This document shows, piece after piece, positions 18,133 to 26,442 of a stretch of DNA of 64,000 nucleotides; within the stretch, counting starts at the first letter, position 1; the number at the start of each line of letters is the position of its first letter. The translations under genes and the position numbers were made by a program. This stretch comes from Pseudorhodoferax soli (GTDB taxonomy: Bacteria > Pseudomonadota > Gammaproteobacteria > Burkholderiales > Burkholderiaceae_C): the NCBI RefSeq assembly GCF_003337555.1, contig NZ_QPJK01000006.1, forward strand, positions 186,001 to 250,000. The letters run 5' to 3'. The notes under the pieces were generated by a model. The model was not told where the DNA came from. It made no database searches and saw only the letters and a list, made by a program, of their open reading frames with translations.

Positions 18133-19076
18133 TCGGCCGCCAGAAAACGCGCAACGGCCGCCAGCACCGCTTGCGGCTGCTCGCGGTGCGGCACATGGCC
18201 GCAGCCCGGCAGCAGCAGTGCCTCGGCCGGGCCGGCCACACTGGCCGCGATGCGGCGCGGGTGCACCAGCGAGCCGTATTCGTCGTCCTCCCCGTGGATC
18301 GCCAGCACCGGGCAGCGCACGGCCGGCAGCAAGGCGTGGATCGACCAGTCGGCGAATGCGGGCGAGAGCCAGGTGCCGGTCCAGGCTTCGAGCACCCAGC
18401 GGGCCTTGTCGCCGTGGTACCGGGCGAGGCGTTCGAGCTGGCCGGGCTGCGCGAACTGCGCCTGCGCCACGCGGATGCCCTCCAGCGTGCAGTCTTCGGG
18501 AAAGGTCTGGGCCGATTCGGTGACCAGGGCCGTGCAGCGCTCGCCGAAGGCCACGGCGGTCTCCACCGCCATCGCACCGCCGACGCTGTGGCCGAACGCG
18601 ACGAAACGGTCGATGCCGAGCTGCGCGCACAGGGCCGGGACGCTGACCAGGGACTCGTGCCGCACGAAGGCCGGCGTCAGTGCGTCGGCGCAGGCGTCGG
18701 ACCGGCCGAAGCCCAGCCGGTCGTAGGCGAGCACGCGCCGGCCCGTGGCTTGCGCCAACGCAGCGGGAAAGTCGCGCCACAACTCCACGCTGCCCAGCGA
18801 GTCGTGGAACAGCAGCACCGGCGGAACGTGCAGATCTGCATCGGGTGTCCAGCTGCGGGCGAACAGACGGCCCGCCGGCGTGGCGACCGCGTAATCAGCG
18901 ATGCTTGTGGCCCCCACGCTCCCCGCTGCGCGAGGTTCGCTGCCCCCCGAGGGGGCGCGAGCTTGCTTGGGGCGGCCCGGCGCGGCGGATATGGCCCCCA
19001 CGCTCCCCGCTGCGCGAGGTTCGCTGCCCCCCGAGGGGGCGCGAGATTGCTTGGGGCGGCCCGGCGCGGCGCTCAT
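18120..19076 (-). CDS. Alpha/beta-fold hydrolase, N-terminus encoded by a repeat
   Basis: The core is a normal alpha/beta hydrolase with the oxyanion segment LLFHDSLGS, RVLAYDRLGFGRSD, nucleophile elbow GHSVGG, the acid in HGEDDEYG and the base in GCGHVPHRE. It is probably an esterase or carboxylic-ester hydrolase of unknown substrate. The longest frame starts at the ATG at 19076, which overlaps the SDR stop (ATGA). However, its first about 54 residues are translated from the tandem 80-bp repeat. A GTG at 18917, at the end of the repeat, would give a 265-residue protein that starts just before the real domain and may be the true start. The gene probably shares a transcript with the SDR. Confidence 0.8.
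   Translation of the reverse strand: MSAAPGRPKQSRAPSGGSEPRAAGSVGAISAAPGRPKQARAPSGGSEPRAAGSVGATSIADYAVATPAGRLFARSWTPDADLHVPPVLLFHDSLGSVELWRDFPAALAQATGRRVLAYDRLGFGRSDACADALTPAFVRHESLVSVPALCAQLGIDRFVAFGHSVGGAMAVETAVAFGERCTALVTESAQTFPEDCTLEGIRVAQAQFAQPGQLERLARYHGDKARWVLEAWTGTWLSPAFADWSIHALLPAVRCPVLAIHGEDDEYGSLVHPRRIAASVAGPAEALLLPGCGHVPHREQPQAVLAAVARFLAADQKS
18908..19071. repeat. Tandem pair of an 80-bp GC-rich repeat with internal hairpin
   Basis: Copy one is 18908-18987 and copy two is 18992-19071. They match at 79 of 80 positions (C at 18962 versus A at 19046) and are separated by GATA. Each copy contains a perfect hairpin GCCCCC-CGA-GGGGGC (18942-18956 in copy one). On the minus strand the unit is open in one frame and encodes an Ala/Gly/Pro/Ser/Arg-rich peptide. 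I recall near-identical intergenic elements scattered in Comamonadaceae genomes. It behaves like a REP/BIME-type element lying between two co-directional genes. Confidence 0.85.
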
Positions 19077-19831
19077 GCCGGATCGCGCACATCCGCCACC
19101 GGGTTGGCGCCGAAGTCGGGCCGTGCCAGGTAGGCCAGCACGCGCGCAGCGGCTTCCTCGGGGGAGGTGAGCTGCCCGCCGGTGTGCATCTTGGCGAAGT
19201 TGCCCTGGTCCGGGAAGCGGGCCACGTCGGCGCCGCGCAGCTGGGCCTGCATGTCGGTGTCGATCACGCCCGGCGCCAGCGAGCAGACCTTGGCGCCGTT
19301 CGGCCGCGCCGCCTCGTCCAGCGCCAGGCAGCGCGTGAAATGGTCCATGCCGGCCTTGGCCGCGCAGTAGGCCGATTGCGAGGCCTGCGCGCGTCGGCCC
19401 AGGCCGGAGGAGATGTTGAGCACGCGGCGCTGGCCGCTCCAGCCGGCCGTGGCGCCAAGGAAGGCCGCGCTGAGCAGCATCGGCGCTTCCAGGCCCACGC
19501 GCAGCGCGCGTGCCAGCTCGGCCGGGTCGGAATCGCTGAGCGGCACCAGCGCCGGGATGACGCCCGCGTTGTTGATCAGCGTGGCGCTGGCCCAGCGCGC
19601 GCCGTGGTGGCCGCTGAGCCAGTGGTCCAGCCGCGCAGCCACGGCCGCGCCATCGGCCAGGTCGGCCTGCCACTGCGTGCAGTGGGCGCCGCCCAGCTGC
19701 TGCAGCTCGGCGTTGGCCTGGCGTGCGATGCACAGCAGGTGGTGCCCGCCCTGCAGCAGTTGCCGGGCCATGGCCAGGCCCATGCCGCGCGAGGCGCCGG
19801 TCAGGATGGTGAGGTGGGAAGAGGGGGTCAT
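19073..19831 (-). CDS. SDR-family oxidoreductase
   Basis: This 252-residue classical short-chain dehydrogenase/reductase has the cofactor motif TGASRGMG (11-18), NNAG (87-90) and a catalytic triad of Ser in ISSG (141-142), Tyr155 and Lys159. It resembles sepiapterin-reductase-like and benzil-reductase-like SDRs, with VCSLAPGVIDTDM after the active site; the substrate is unknown. The small acidic/Arg pattern after the first strand (IARQ) suggests NADP preference. The start ATG at 19831 gives the usual short N-terminus. The stop overlaps the longest start of the downstream hydrolase. Confidence 0.88.
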   Translation of the reverse strand: MTPSSHLTILTGASRGMGLAMARQLLQGGHHLLCIARQANAELQQLGGAHCTQWQADLADGAAVAARLDHWLSGHHGARWASATLINNAGVIPALVPLSDSDPAELARALRVGLEAPMLLSAAFLGATAGWSGQRRVLNISSGLGRRAQASQSAYCAAKAGMDHFTRCLALDEAARPNGAKVCSLAPGVIDTDMQAQLRGADVARFPDQGNFAKMHTGGQLTSPEEAAARVLAYLARPDFGANPVADVRDPA

Positions 19832-19967
19832 GGCTGCGTCTGGAGCGGGGAAGCGGCCATGTTAGGCCAGCGCGGTGGCGACACCCGCGGGCGCCGCCAG
19901 GCACGACACTGCGCGGTCGCGCCGCGCGCCGCGCGGCTGCACCCGCCAAGACGACAGGAGACACCCC

Positions 19968-20945
19968 ATGCCCACATTCCGCCGCCAACTGATCGCCGCC
20001 GCCGGCCTGGCCCTGTGCGCCGCCGCAGCGCCGCCCGCCTTCGCGCAGGCCTGGCCCGACCGGCCGGTCCAGCTGGTCATCCCGTACCCGCCCGGCGGCA
20101 GCGCCGACCTCGTGGCCCGGCCGCTGTCGATCAAGTTGCAAGAGCGCCTGGGCCAGCCCGTGGTGCTGGAGTACAAGCCCGGCGCGGGCGGCACGCTGGC
20201 ATCGCAGTACGCCGCACGTGCCAAGCCCGACGGCACCACCTTCATCATGGTGCTGGCCGCGCACGCGATCAACGCGAGCCTGTACCCCAAGCTGCCCTAC
20301 GACACGCGCAAGGACTTCGCCCCCGTCTCGCTGGTGGCCAACCTGCCGCTGCTGGTCACGGGCAGCAGTTCGCTGCAGGCGCGCACCGTGCCCGAACTCA
20401 TCGCCGAGGCCAAGGCCAACCCGGGCAAGGTCACCTTCGCCTCGGCCGGCAACGGCAACACCAGCCACCTGGCGGCCGAGTACTTCAGCACGGCGGCCGG
20501 CGTGAAGATGACACACGTGCCCTACAAGGGCAGCGCGCCCATGGTCAATGCACTGCTGGGCGGCGAGGTGAACCTGGCCTTCGACAGCGCCTCGACCTCG
20601 CTGCCGCACGTGAAGGCCGGCAAGCTGCACCCGCTGGCCGTGACCGGCGACCGCCGCATGCCCATGCTGCCCGATGTGCCGACCATGCAGGAGCTCGGCG
20701 TGCCGAACTTCGTGGTGAACGGCTGGTACGCCATCCTCGCGCCGGCCGGCACGCCGGCCGAGATCACCGGGCGGCTCAGCCGCGAGATCGCCGCCGTGGT
20801 GGCGCAGCCGGAGATCCGCGCCCAGCTGGAGGCCAGCGGCTACCAGCTGGTGGGGTCCACGCCGGCCGCATTGGGCGCGCACATCGACGCAGAACTCGTG
20901 CGCTGGGCCAAGGTGGTCAAGGACTCGGGCGCGCGCGTGGACTGA
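19968..20945 (+). CDS. Bug-family periplasmic solute-binding protein
   Basis: This 325-residue protein has a signal peptide (RRQLIAAAGLALCAAAAPPAFA) and the Bug core: VQLVIPYPPGGSADLVARP, the ligand loop VLEYKPGAGG, FASAGNGNTSHLAAEY and HVPYKGSAPM. The ATG at 19968 follows a GACAGGAG ribosome-binding site 7 bp upstream. Transcribed alone, divergently from the SDR/hydrolase pair, with no TctAB genes nearby. The ligand is probably a carboxylate but is not predictable from sequence. Confidence 0.9.
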   Translation: MPTFRRQLIAAAGLALCAAAAPPAFAQAWPDRPVQLVIPYPPGGSADLVARPLSIKLQERLGQPVVLEYKPGAGGTLASQYAARAKPDGTTFIMVLAAHAINASLYPKLPYDTRKDFAPVSLVANLPLLVTGSSSLQARTVPELIAEAKANPGKVTFASAGNGNTSHLAAEYFSTAAGVKMTHVPYKGSAPMVNALLGGEVNLAFDSASTSLPHVKAGKLHPLAVTGDRRMPMLPDVPTMQELGVPNFVVNGWYAILAPAGTPAEITGRLSREIAAVVAQPEIRAQLEASGYQLVGSTPAALGAHIDAELVRWAKVVKDSGARVD

Positions 20946-20960
20946 GCCCCCGGCGGGGCG

Positions 20961-20988
20961 GGCCGGCCTCCGCCGGTCTTCTTCTGCG
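20961..20988 (+). terminator. Probable intrinsic terminator after the Bug gene
   Basis: A stem GGCCGGC/GCCGGTC-type hairpin (left arm from 20961, right arm to 20978, loop CTCC, one G-T pair) is followed directly by TTCTTCTG. It begins 15 bp after the Bug stop codon. The T-tract is interrupted, so efficiency is uncertain. The remaining bases to 21195 show no further gene. Confidence 0.5.
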
Positions 20989-21195
20989 CCGCGCTCTGGG
21001 CCTGTCGTTGCGCACAGCCGCACAGGCCACGCAAGCCTGCTGCTGACACGGAGACCGTCCGCACCCACCCTGGCCGGGTGTGCAGCAGGGGCGTGACAAG
21101 GTTGCGCAACATTCTGGTGGGGCAGGCGCTGGAGAATTCGCAGCCGCGCGGCGCACCCGCCCGCACTGCGCCCGCCCCGCCACTCCTGCACCGCC

Positions 21196-23361
21196 ATGAC
21201 ACCAGCCCTTGCCGAGGTCAGCTACAACCATTGGGTCGTGGCGCTCTCGTTCCTGATCGCCAGCTACGCATCCTTCGTGGCGCTGGATCTGGCCCAGCGC
21301 GTGCGCGCGCAGGACCGGGTCATCGCGCGGGCCTGGCGCATCGGCGGCTCGCTGGCGCTGGGCACCGGCATCTGGTCCATGCACTTCGTCGGCATGCTGG
21401 CGGCCACGCTGCCGTTCACGGTCGGCTATGGCCATGCCGTCACGGGCCTGTCCTGGGTGGCGGCGGTGGCGGCCTCCGGCGTCGCGCTGCACACGGCCAG
21501 CCTGCCCAGCCTGAACCTTGCGCGGCTCGGCCGCGGCGCGCTGGCCATGGGCGCCGGCATCTGCGCCATGCACTACCTGGGCATGGCCTCCCTGGCGCTG
21601 GCACCCGGCATCCAGTGGGACTGGCTGCTCGTCGCGGCCTCTGCCGCCATCGCCGTGCTCGCTTCGGCCGTGGCGCTGGTGATCTTTTTCGCACTGCGCG
21701 GCTACCGCGGCGTGGCGGCGCGCAACCGCCAGGTGCTGGCCGCCCTGGCCATGGGCGCGGCGATCTGCGGCATGCACTACACCGGCATGGCCGCAGCCGC
21801 GTTTCCGGCCGACAGCGTCTGCTTGAGCGCCGACCAGCTGCGCGGCGACAGCGTCGGCGTGCTGGTCACGGTGGCCGCCACCATGCTCCTGAGCCTGGCC
21901 ATGTTCACCTCGCTGCTGGACGCCCGCATGCAGGGCAGGACCGAGCGGCTGGCGGTGTCGCTGAAGGCAGCCAATGCCGAACTGCAGGAGATCGCCTTCC
22001 GCGATGCGCTGACCGGTCTGCCCAACCGGCTGCTGCTCGGCGAGCGCGTGGCCTCGGCCGTGGAACGCTGCCGGCGCGACCACACCAGTCTGGCGCTGCT
22101 GTTCATCGACCTGGACGGCTTCAAGCCCGTCAACGATTCCTTCGGCCACCACGTCGGCGACGCCGTGCTGAAGGAAGCCGGGCGCCGCCTGGCAGCGGGG
22201 CTGCGCGCCTGCGACACGGTGGCGCGCGTGGGCGGCGACGAGTTCGTGCTGCTGCTGGAGGGCGTCAGCGATTCGGCCGCCATCGCGCAGGCCGCGCAGC
22301 GGCTCATCGACGTGGTCAGCGCGCCGATGGAGCAGTGCGGGCACGAGGTGCGGCTGTCGTGCTCCATCGGCATCGCGCTGTTCCCCTCCGATGGGCCCGA
22401 CGCCGAACTCATGGCGCATGCCGATGCGGCGATGTACGCGGCCAAGCGCGCCGGCGGCTCCGCCTATGCCTTCTTCGAGGCCCACATGAACGCCGGCGTG
22501 CGCGAGCAGATCGAGCTGCAGCGCGATCTGCGGCTGGCGCTGGAGCGCGGCGAACTCCTGCTGCACTACCAGCCCAAGGTCAGCGCCGGGCGCGAGGTCG
22601 TCACGGGTGTGGAAGCGCTGGTGCGCTGGCAGCATCCCACGCGTGGCATGCTGGGCCCGGCGCTGTTCATCCCCGTGGCAGAGCGCTTCGGGCTGATTTC
22701 GGCGGTCGGCAACTGGGTCATCGAAGAGGCCTGCCGCCAGATCGCGGCATGGCAGGAGCAGGGCCTGCGGCTGCGCGTGGCCGTCAACCTGTCGGTGCAC
22801 CAGTTGCGCCAGGACGACTTCGTGCGGCGGGTGGCGGCCACCATCGCGCGGGCCGGCATCGACCCCAGGCAACTGACCTTCGAGATCACCGAATCGGTCG
22901 CGATGGAGGACGCCGAAAGCACCCTGCAGGCCTTCGAGGCGCTCTGCGGCATCGGCGTGCACCTGTCCATCGACGATTTCGGCACGGGCTACTCCAGCCT
23001 CGCCTACCTGCGCCAGCTGCAGGTGGGCGAGCTCAAGATCGACCGCTCCTTCGTGCAGGACCTGGAGTCCAGCGCCGACGCGCGGGCCATCGTCGAGGCC
23101 GTGATCCGGCTGGCCCATGCGCTGGGCCTCAAGGTGGTGGCCGAGGGCGTGGAGACCGCAGCGCAGCAGGACGTGCTGACGCGCCTGCAGTGCGACGACC
23201 TGCAGGGCTACCTGTTCGCGCGGCCCATGGCCGCCGAGCGCGTGGCCGAGTGGGCCGTGGCAAGCCGCCGGCCGAACCAGCTGCCGTTCGCGCTGTCGAC
23301 CTACCGTCCGGCCGGCCTGGACATCAATCCTCCAGAACGGGCACCTGCAACCCCAGCTTGA
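21196..23361 (+). CDS. Membrane-bound MHYT-GGDEF-EAL c-di-GMP protein
   Basis: This 721-residue protein starts with a seven-helix MHYT sensor domain (residues 1-250) carrying three motif copies, MHFVGM, MHYLGM and MHYTGM, which are thought to bind a metal and sense a diatomic gas. A GGDEF domain follows with an intact GGDEF active site (346-350), then an EAL domain with an intact EAL (473-475) and DDFGTGYSSL. Both halves look catalytically complete, so it could make and degrade c-di-GMP. The architecture is that of Pseudomonas YkoW/MucR-type proteins. Its 3' end overlaps the convergent Lrp gene by 38 bp. Confidence 0.93.
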   Translation: MTPALAEVSYNHWVVALSFLIASYASFVALDLAQRVRAQDRVIARAWRIGGSLALGTGIWSMHFVGMLAATLPFTVGYGHAVTGLSWVAAVAASGVALHTASLPSLNLARLGRGALAMGAGICAMHYLGMASLALAPGIQWDWLLVAASAAIAVLASAVALVIFFALRGYRGVAARNRQVLAALAMGAAICGMHYTGMAAAAFPADSVCLSADQLRGDSVGVLVTVAATMLLSLAMFTSLLDARMQGRTERLAVSLKAANAELQEIAFRDALTGLPNRLLLGERVASAVERCRRDHTSLALLFIDLDGFKPVNDSFGHHVGDAVLKEAGRRLAAGLRACDTVARVGGDEFVLLLEGVSDSAAIAQAAQRLIDVVSAPMEQCGHEVRLSCSIGIALFPSDGPDAELMAHADAAMYAAKRAGGSAYAFFEAHMNAGVREQIELQRDLRLALERGELLLHYQPKVSAGREVVTGVEALVRWQHPTRGMLGPALFIPVAERFGLISAVGNWVIEEACRQIAAWQEQGLRLRVAVNLSVHQLRQDDFVRRVAATIARAGIDPRQLTFEITESVAMEDAESTLQAFEALCGIGVHLSIDDFGTGYSSLAYLRQLQVGELKIDRSFVQDLESSADARAIVEAVIRLAHALGLKVVAEGVETAAQQDVLTRLQCDDLQGYLFARPMAAERVAEWAVASRRPNQLPFALSTYRPAGLDINPPERAPATPA

Positions 23362-23809
23362 GGCAGCCCAGCGCGACCGATGTGCGAAAGCGCCGCACGT
23401 TGTCGTCGCCGCGCAGCAGCCGCTCGGCAAGCGCGTCGTAGTCGGCCATCGAGGCCGCGGTGACGACCAGCAGGTAGTCGGCCTCGCCCGTGATCGCGTA
23501 GCACTGCTGCACGGCGGGCTCGGCCGCGATGCGCGCATGCAGGCCGGCCGTGTGCCGCGGGTGCTCGTCGTGCACATGCACCTCCACCAGCAGCGTGAGC
23601 GGGCGGCCGAGCCTGGCGGCGTCGAGCTGGGCCGCCTCGGCGCGGATCACGCCGGTCTCGCGCAGGCGCTGGATGCGCCGCTGCACCGCCGGTGCCGACA
23701 GGTGCACGGCCTGCGCGATCAGGCGCTGCGGCACGGTGTTGTCGCGCTGCAGGATGTCCAGGATGGCAAGGTCGAAGCCGTCCAGAGCGGCAGCGGCTTT
23801 TGCGGGCAT
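23324..23809 (-). CDS. Lrp/AsnC-family transcriptional regulator
   Basis: This 161-residue protein has an N-terminal winged helix-turn-helix (LDGFDLAILDILQRD, SAPAVQRRIQRLRETGVI) and a C-terminal RAM/AsnC ligand domain (YAITGEADYLLVV). Members act as octameric regulators that respond to amino acids. It is divergently transcribed from the RhtA-like exporter with 76 bp between the starts, so it probably controls that exporter. The ATG at 23809 places the family motif near residue 10, as usual. Confidence 0.9.
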   Translation of the reverse strand: MPAKAAAALDGFDLAILDILQRDNTVPQRLIAQAVHLSAPAVQRRIQRLRETGVIRAEAAQLDAARLGRPLTLLVEVHVHDEHPRHTAGLHARIAAEPAVQQCYAITGEADYLLVVTAASMADYDALAERLLRGDDNVRRFRTSVALGCLKLGLQVPVLED

Positions 23810-23885
23810 GGGTGCGAGCGAAAATTGCGTTCGAGAGCGGAAAACCAAGCCAAAACCAGCGGCTTGGCGCAATACATTCTCTTCC

Positions 23886-24794
23886 ATGTCGTCGCATCGC
23901 CCACTTGCCGGTTCTTCCCTCTGGTTTCCCTTCCTGGCCATCCTCGGCGCCGTCGGCTTCCTGGGCATCGGCACCTCCTGGGCCAAGACCGCCCTGTTCC
24001 CGCTGGTGGGCGCACAGGGCACGACGGCCGTGCGCGTCGGGCTGTCGGCCGTGGTGCTGCTTTTGTTGTGGCGGCCCTGGCGGCGCCTGCCCAGCCGCGC
24101 CGACCTGCGCGTGATCGCCTGCTACGGCGTGGCGCTCGGCGTCATGAACCTGGCCTTCTACATGTCGCTGCGCACGCTGCCCTTCGGTGTGGCCGTGGCC
24201 ATCGAGTTCTCGGGTCCGCTGGCGGTGGCGCTCTACGGCTCGCGCCGGCCGGTGGATTTCATCTGGGTGCTGCTGGCCGTGGCCGGGCTGGCATTGCTGC
24301 TGCCCCTCGGGTCCAACGTCGGCACGCTCGACCCGACGGGCGTGGGCTTCGCGCTGCTGGCGGCGGTGTGCTGGGCCACCTACATCGTGTTCGGCAAGCG
24401 CGTGGGCCATGTGCCGGCGGGCCTGTCCGTCTCCCTCGGCCTGGCCGTGGCCGCGCTGGTGGTGCTGCCGGTGGGCGTGGCGCATGCGGGCACGGCGCTG
24501 CTCTCGCTGCCGGTGCTGGGCATCGGCCTCGGCGTGGCCATCCTGTCCAGCGCGGTGCCGATCTCGCTGGAGATGCTGGCGCTGCAGCGGCTGCCCAAAC
24601 AGGCCTTCGGCATCATGATCAGCATGGAGCCCGCCGTGGCCGCCGTGCTGGCGCTGGGCCTGCTCGGCGAACGGCTCAGTGCGGCGCAGTGGCTGGCGAT
24701 CGCGCTGATCATGGCGGCCTCGATGGGCAGTGCCGCCACGGCCAGGCCTGCCAGCGCCAGGCGGGCGGCCCTGGCGGCGGCTAGCGCCCCGTGA
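23886..24794 (+). CDS. EamA/RhtA-type amino-acid exporter
   Basis: This 302-residue inner-membrane protein has ten predicted helices formed by two EamA repeats (about 12-140 and 150-285). Segments such as FGVAVAIEFSGPLAVALY, SSAVPISLEMLALQRLP and MEPAVAAVLALGLLGERL match RhtA, the threonine/homoserine exporter. The divergent Lrp regulator supports an amino-acid efflux role. Its last 14 bp overlap the convergent enoyl-CoA hydratase gene. Confidence 0.85.
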   Translation: MSSHRPLAGSSLWFPFLAILGAVGFLGIGTSWAKTALFPLVGAQGTTAVRVGLSAVVLLLLWRPWRRLPSRADLRVIACYGVALGVMNLAFYMSLRTLPFGVAVAIEFSGPLAVALYGSRRPVDFIWVLLAVAGLALLLPLGSNVGTLDPTGVGFALLAAVCWATYIVFGKRVGHVPAGLSVSLGLAVAALVVLPVGVAHAGTALLSLPVLGIGLGVAILSSAVPISLEMLALQRLPKQAFGIMISMEPAVAAVLALGLLGERLSAAQWLAIALIMAASMGSAATARPASARRAALAAASAP

Positions 24795-25578
24795 ACACCG
24801 GCGTGCGCCGCGCTGCCATCGCTGCCACGCCTTCCTTGAAGTCCTCGGTGCCGAACTGGCGGTTCTGCTCGGCGCTTTCGGTCGCCACGGCCTGGCGGAT
24901 CGCCTCGACCAGGCCGGCGCGCAGCGTCCTGCGCGTGGAGATGACGGCGAGCGGGGCCGAGGTGGCGATCTCCCCGGCCAGCCGCAGTGCCTCGGCACGC
25001 ACCTGGTCCTGCGGCACCAGCAGGTCGACCAGCCCCATGGCCAGCGCCTCCTCGCCGCCGACGCGCCGGCCCGTGTAGAACAGCAGCGCAGCGCGCTGCG
25101 GGCCGACCAGGCGCGGCAGCGTGACCGACAGGCCGAAGCCGGGGTGGAAGCCGAGCCGGTTGAAGTTGGCGGAGAAGCGCGCCTCGGCGCAGGCCACGCG
25201 GAAGTCGGCCACCAGCGCCACGCCCAGCCCACCGCCAATGGCCGCACCGTGCACGGCCGCCACCACCGGCTTGGCGCAGGCGAACAGGCGCAGCGCCTCG
25301 TGGTAGAGCGGGTTCACGGCGCGCGGGCTGCGGTGCACGGCCGCATCGTCGTTGCGGGCGAAGTTGGCACCGGCGCAGAAGGCCGTGCCCTGGGCGGCCA
25401 GCACGATGGCGCGGCAGGCGGGCTCGGCGTCCAGCGCCTCGAAGATGTCGGCCAGGCCGCTGATCAGGGCCGCGTCGAAGAAGTTGTGCGGCGGGCGGCG
25501 CAGCTCGACGACGGCCACGTGGCCTTGCAGGTGCACGCCGATGTCGGGCAGGTTGGGCAGGTTGGGCAGGGTGCTCAT
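24781..25578 (-). CDS. Enoyl-CoA hydratase/isomerase family protein
   Basis: This 265-residue crotonase-fold protein shows the oxyanion-hole segments GTAFCAGANF and AAIGGGLGVALVADFRVA, and the C-terminal helix typical of the family. At the positions where classical hydratases have two catalytic Glu residues I see only partial conservation, so isomerase or hydrolase activity is possible. It is the last gene of the acyl-CoA operon and would act after the dehydrogenases. The ATG at 25578 is preceded by the repetitive AAACCTTGTC-free spacer from the IclR stop (26 bp), with AAGGAGACAAG as a strong ribosome-binding site. Confidence 0.85.
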   Translation of the reverse strand: MSTLPNLPNLPDIGVHLQGHVAVVELRRPPHNFFDAALISGLADIFEALDAEPACRAIVLAAQGTAFCAGANFARNDDAAVHRSPRAVNPLYHEALRLFACAKPVVAAVHGAAIGGGLGVALVADFRVACAEARFSANFNRLGFHPGFGLSVTLPRLVGPQRAALLFYTGRRVGGEEALAMGLVDLLVPQDQVRAEALRLAGEIATSAPLAVISTRRTLRAGLVEAIRQAVATESAEQNRQFGTEDFKEGVAAMAARRTPVFTGR

Positions 25579-25604
25579 GGGTCTTGTCTCCTTGGAAATC
25601 CTTG

Positions 25605-26378
25605 TCAGGCGTCGGGCGCGAGCGCAGCGGCAGGGGAGGGCGCAGGCGCGGCGAGCAGGGCGCGCAGCTGCGGCACCACCTCGTCGACGGCGCGTTCGAG
25701 CTGGGTGAACAGCCCGCCCACGCCGACGGCGTAGCTGGCGCCGGCCGAGCCGGCGGGCCCTGCCACCGCGACGATGCCGATGCCCTCGGTCACCACGCCC
25801 TTGGAGAAGGCGTAGCCCTGGCGGCGCACCTCCTGGATGCGGGCCGCCACGAAGTCGGCGTCCACGGCCTGGCCGCCGGCCTGCAGCCGCAGGTTGCTGC
25901 GGTGCACCGCGCGTGCCACATGCTCGTCGCTGCCGGCGGCCAGCAGGGCCCAGCCCATGCCCGACATGCACAGCAGCCGGCGCGTGCCGGGCTGCACGTT
26001 GAACTGCACGGCGCGCCCGCCCAGGAACACATGGACGTACTGCGCGTAGATGTCGTTCTCCACGCCCAGGATGGCCGTGAAGCCGGTCTTGCGGGCGATG
26101 TCGGCCAGCGCGTCCAGCACCTGGCCGCCCTGGAACAGGGTGTCCATGACCCAGTCCCCGATGGAGGCCAGCCGCGGCGTCGCCAGGTAGGCGCGCAGGG
26201 CCGAGTCGTAGCGCAGGTAGCCCAGCGTGGCGATGCTCTTGAGCAGTACCTGGGCACTGGACAGCGGGTAGGCGAGCTTCTCGGAGATCTCGCGCACCGT
26301 CACGGGCCGGCGCACCTCGCGCAGGTACTCCAGCACCTCGAACACACGTCCCGCCGTCTTGATGACCGATTGCTCCAT
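25605..26378 (-). CDS. IclR-family transcriptional regulator embedded in the acyl-CoA operon
   Basis: This protein of about 257 residues has an N-terminal winged helix (SVIKTAGRVFEVLEYL, REISEKLAYPLSSAQVLLKSI, GYLRYD) and a C-terminal IclR effector domain (AILGVENDIYAQYVHVF, LLCMSGMGWALLAA, GIVAVAGP). I chose the ATG at 26378, which has GGGGTGGG just upstream. ATGs at 26408 and 26441 are in frame and cannot be excluded. It sits between the CoA transferase and the hydratase, and probably controls both this operon and the divergent Bug genes. Its ligand is likely the substrate or a CoA intermediate of the pathway. Confidence 0.87.
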   Translation of the reverse strand: MEQSVIKTAGRVFEVLEYLREVRRPVTVREISEKLAYPLSSAQVLLKSIATLGYLRYDSALRAYLATPRLASIGDWVMDTLFQGGQVLDALADIARKTGFTAILGVENDIYAQYVHVFLGGRAVQFNVQPGTRRLLCMSGMGWALLAAGSDEHVARAVHRSNLRLQAGGQAVDADFVAARIQEVRRQGYAFSKGVVTEGIGIVAVAGPAGSAGASYAVGVGGLFTQLERAVDEVVPQLRALLAAPAPSPAAALAPDA

Positions 26379-26442
26379 GCCCACCCCGTTGTTGTCCACT
26401 GTCGGCATCTCGACACGGTCGTCCAGCCAAACGGCGGCCATG

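Noticed and set aside
15610-18780. Long minus-strand frame opposite the STN receptor
   Set aside because: Mirror of the receptor coding strand with no recognisable protein features.
18908-19071. CRISPR-like array
   Set aside because: Only two long (80 bp) units with a 4-bp spacer. No short repeats with unique spacers and no cas genes.
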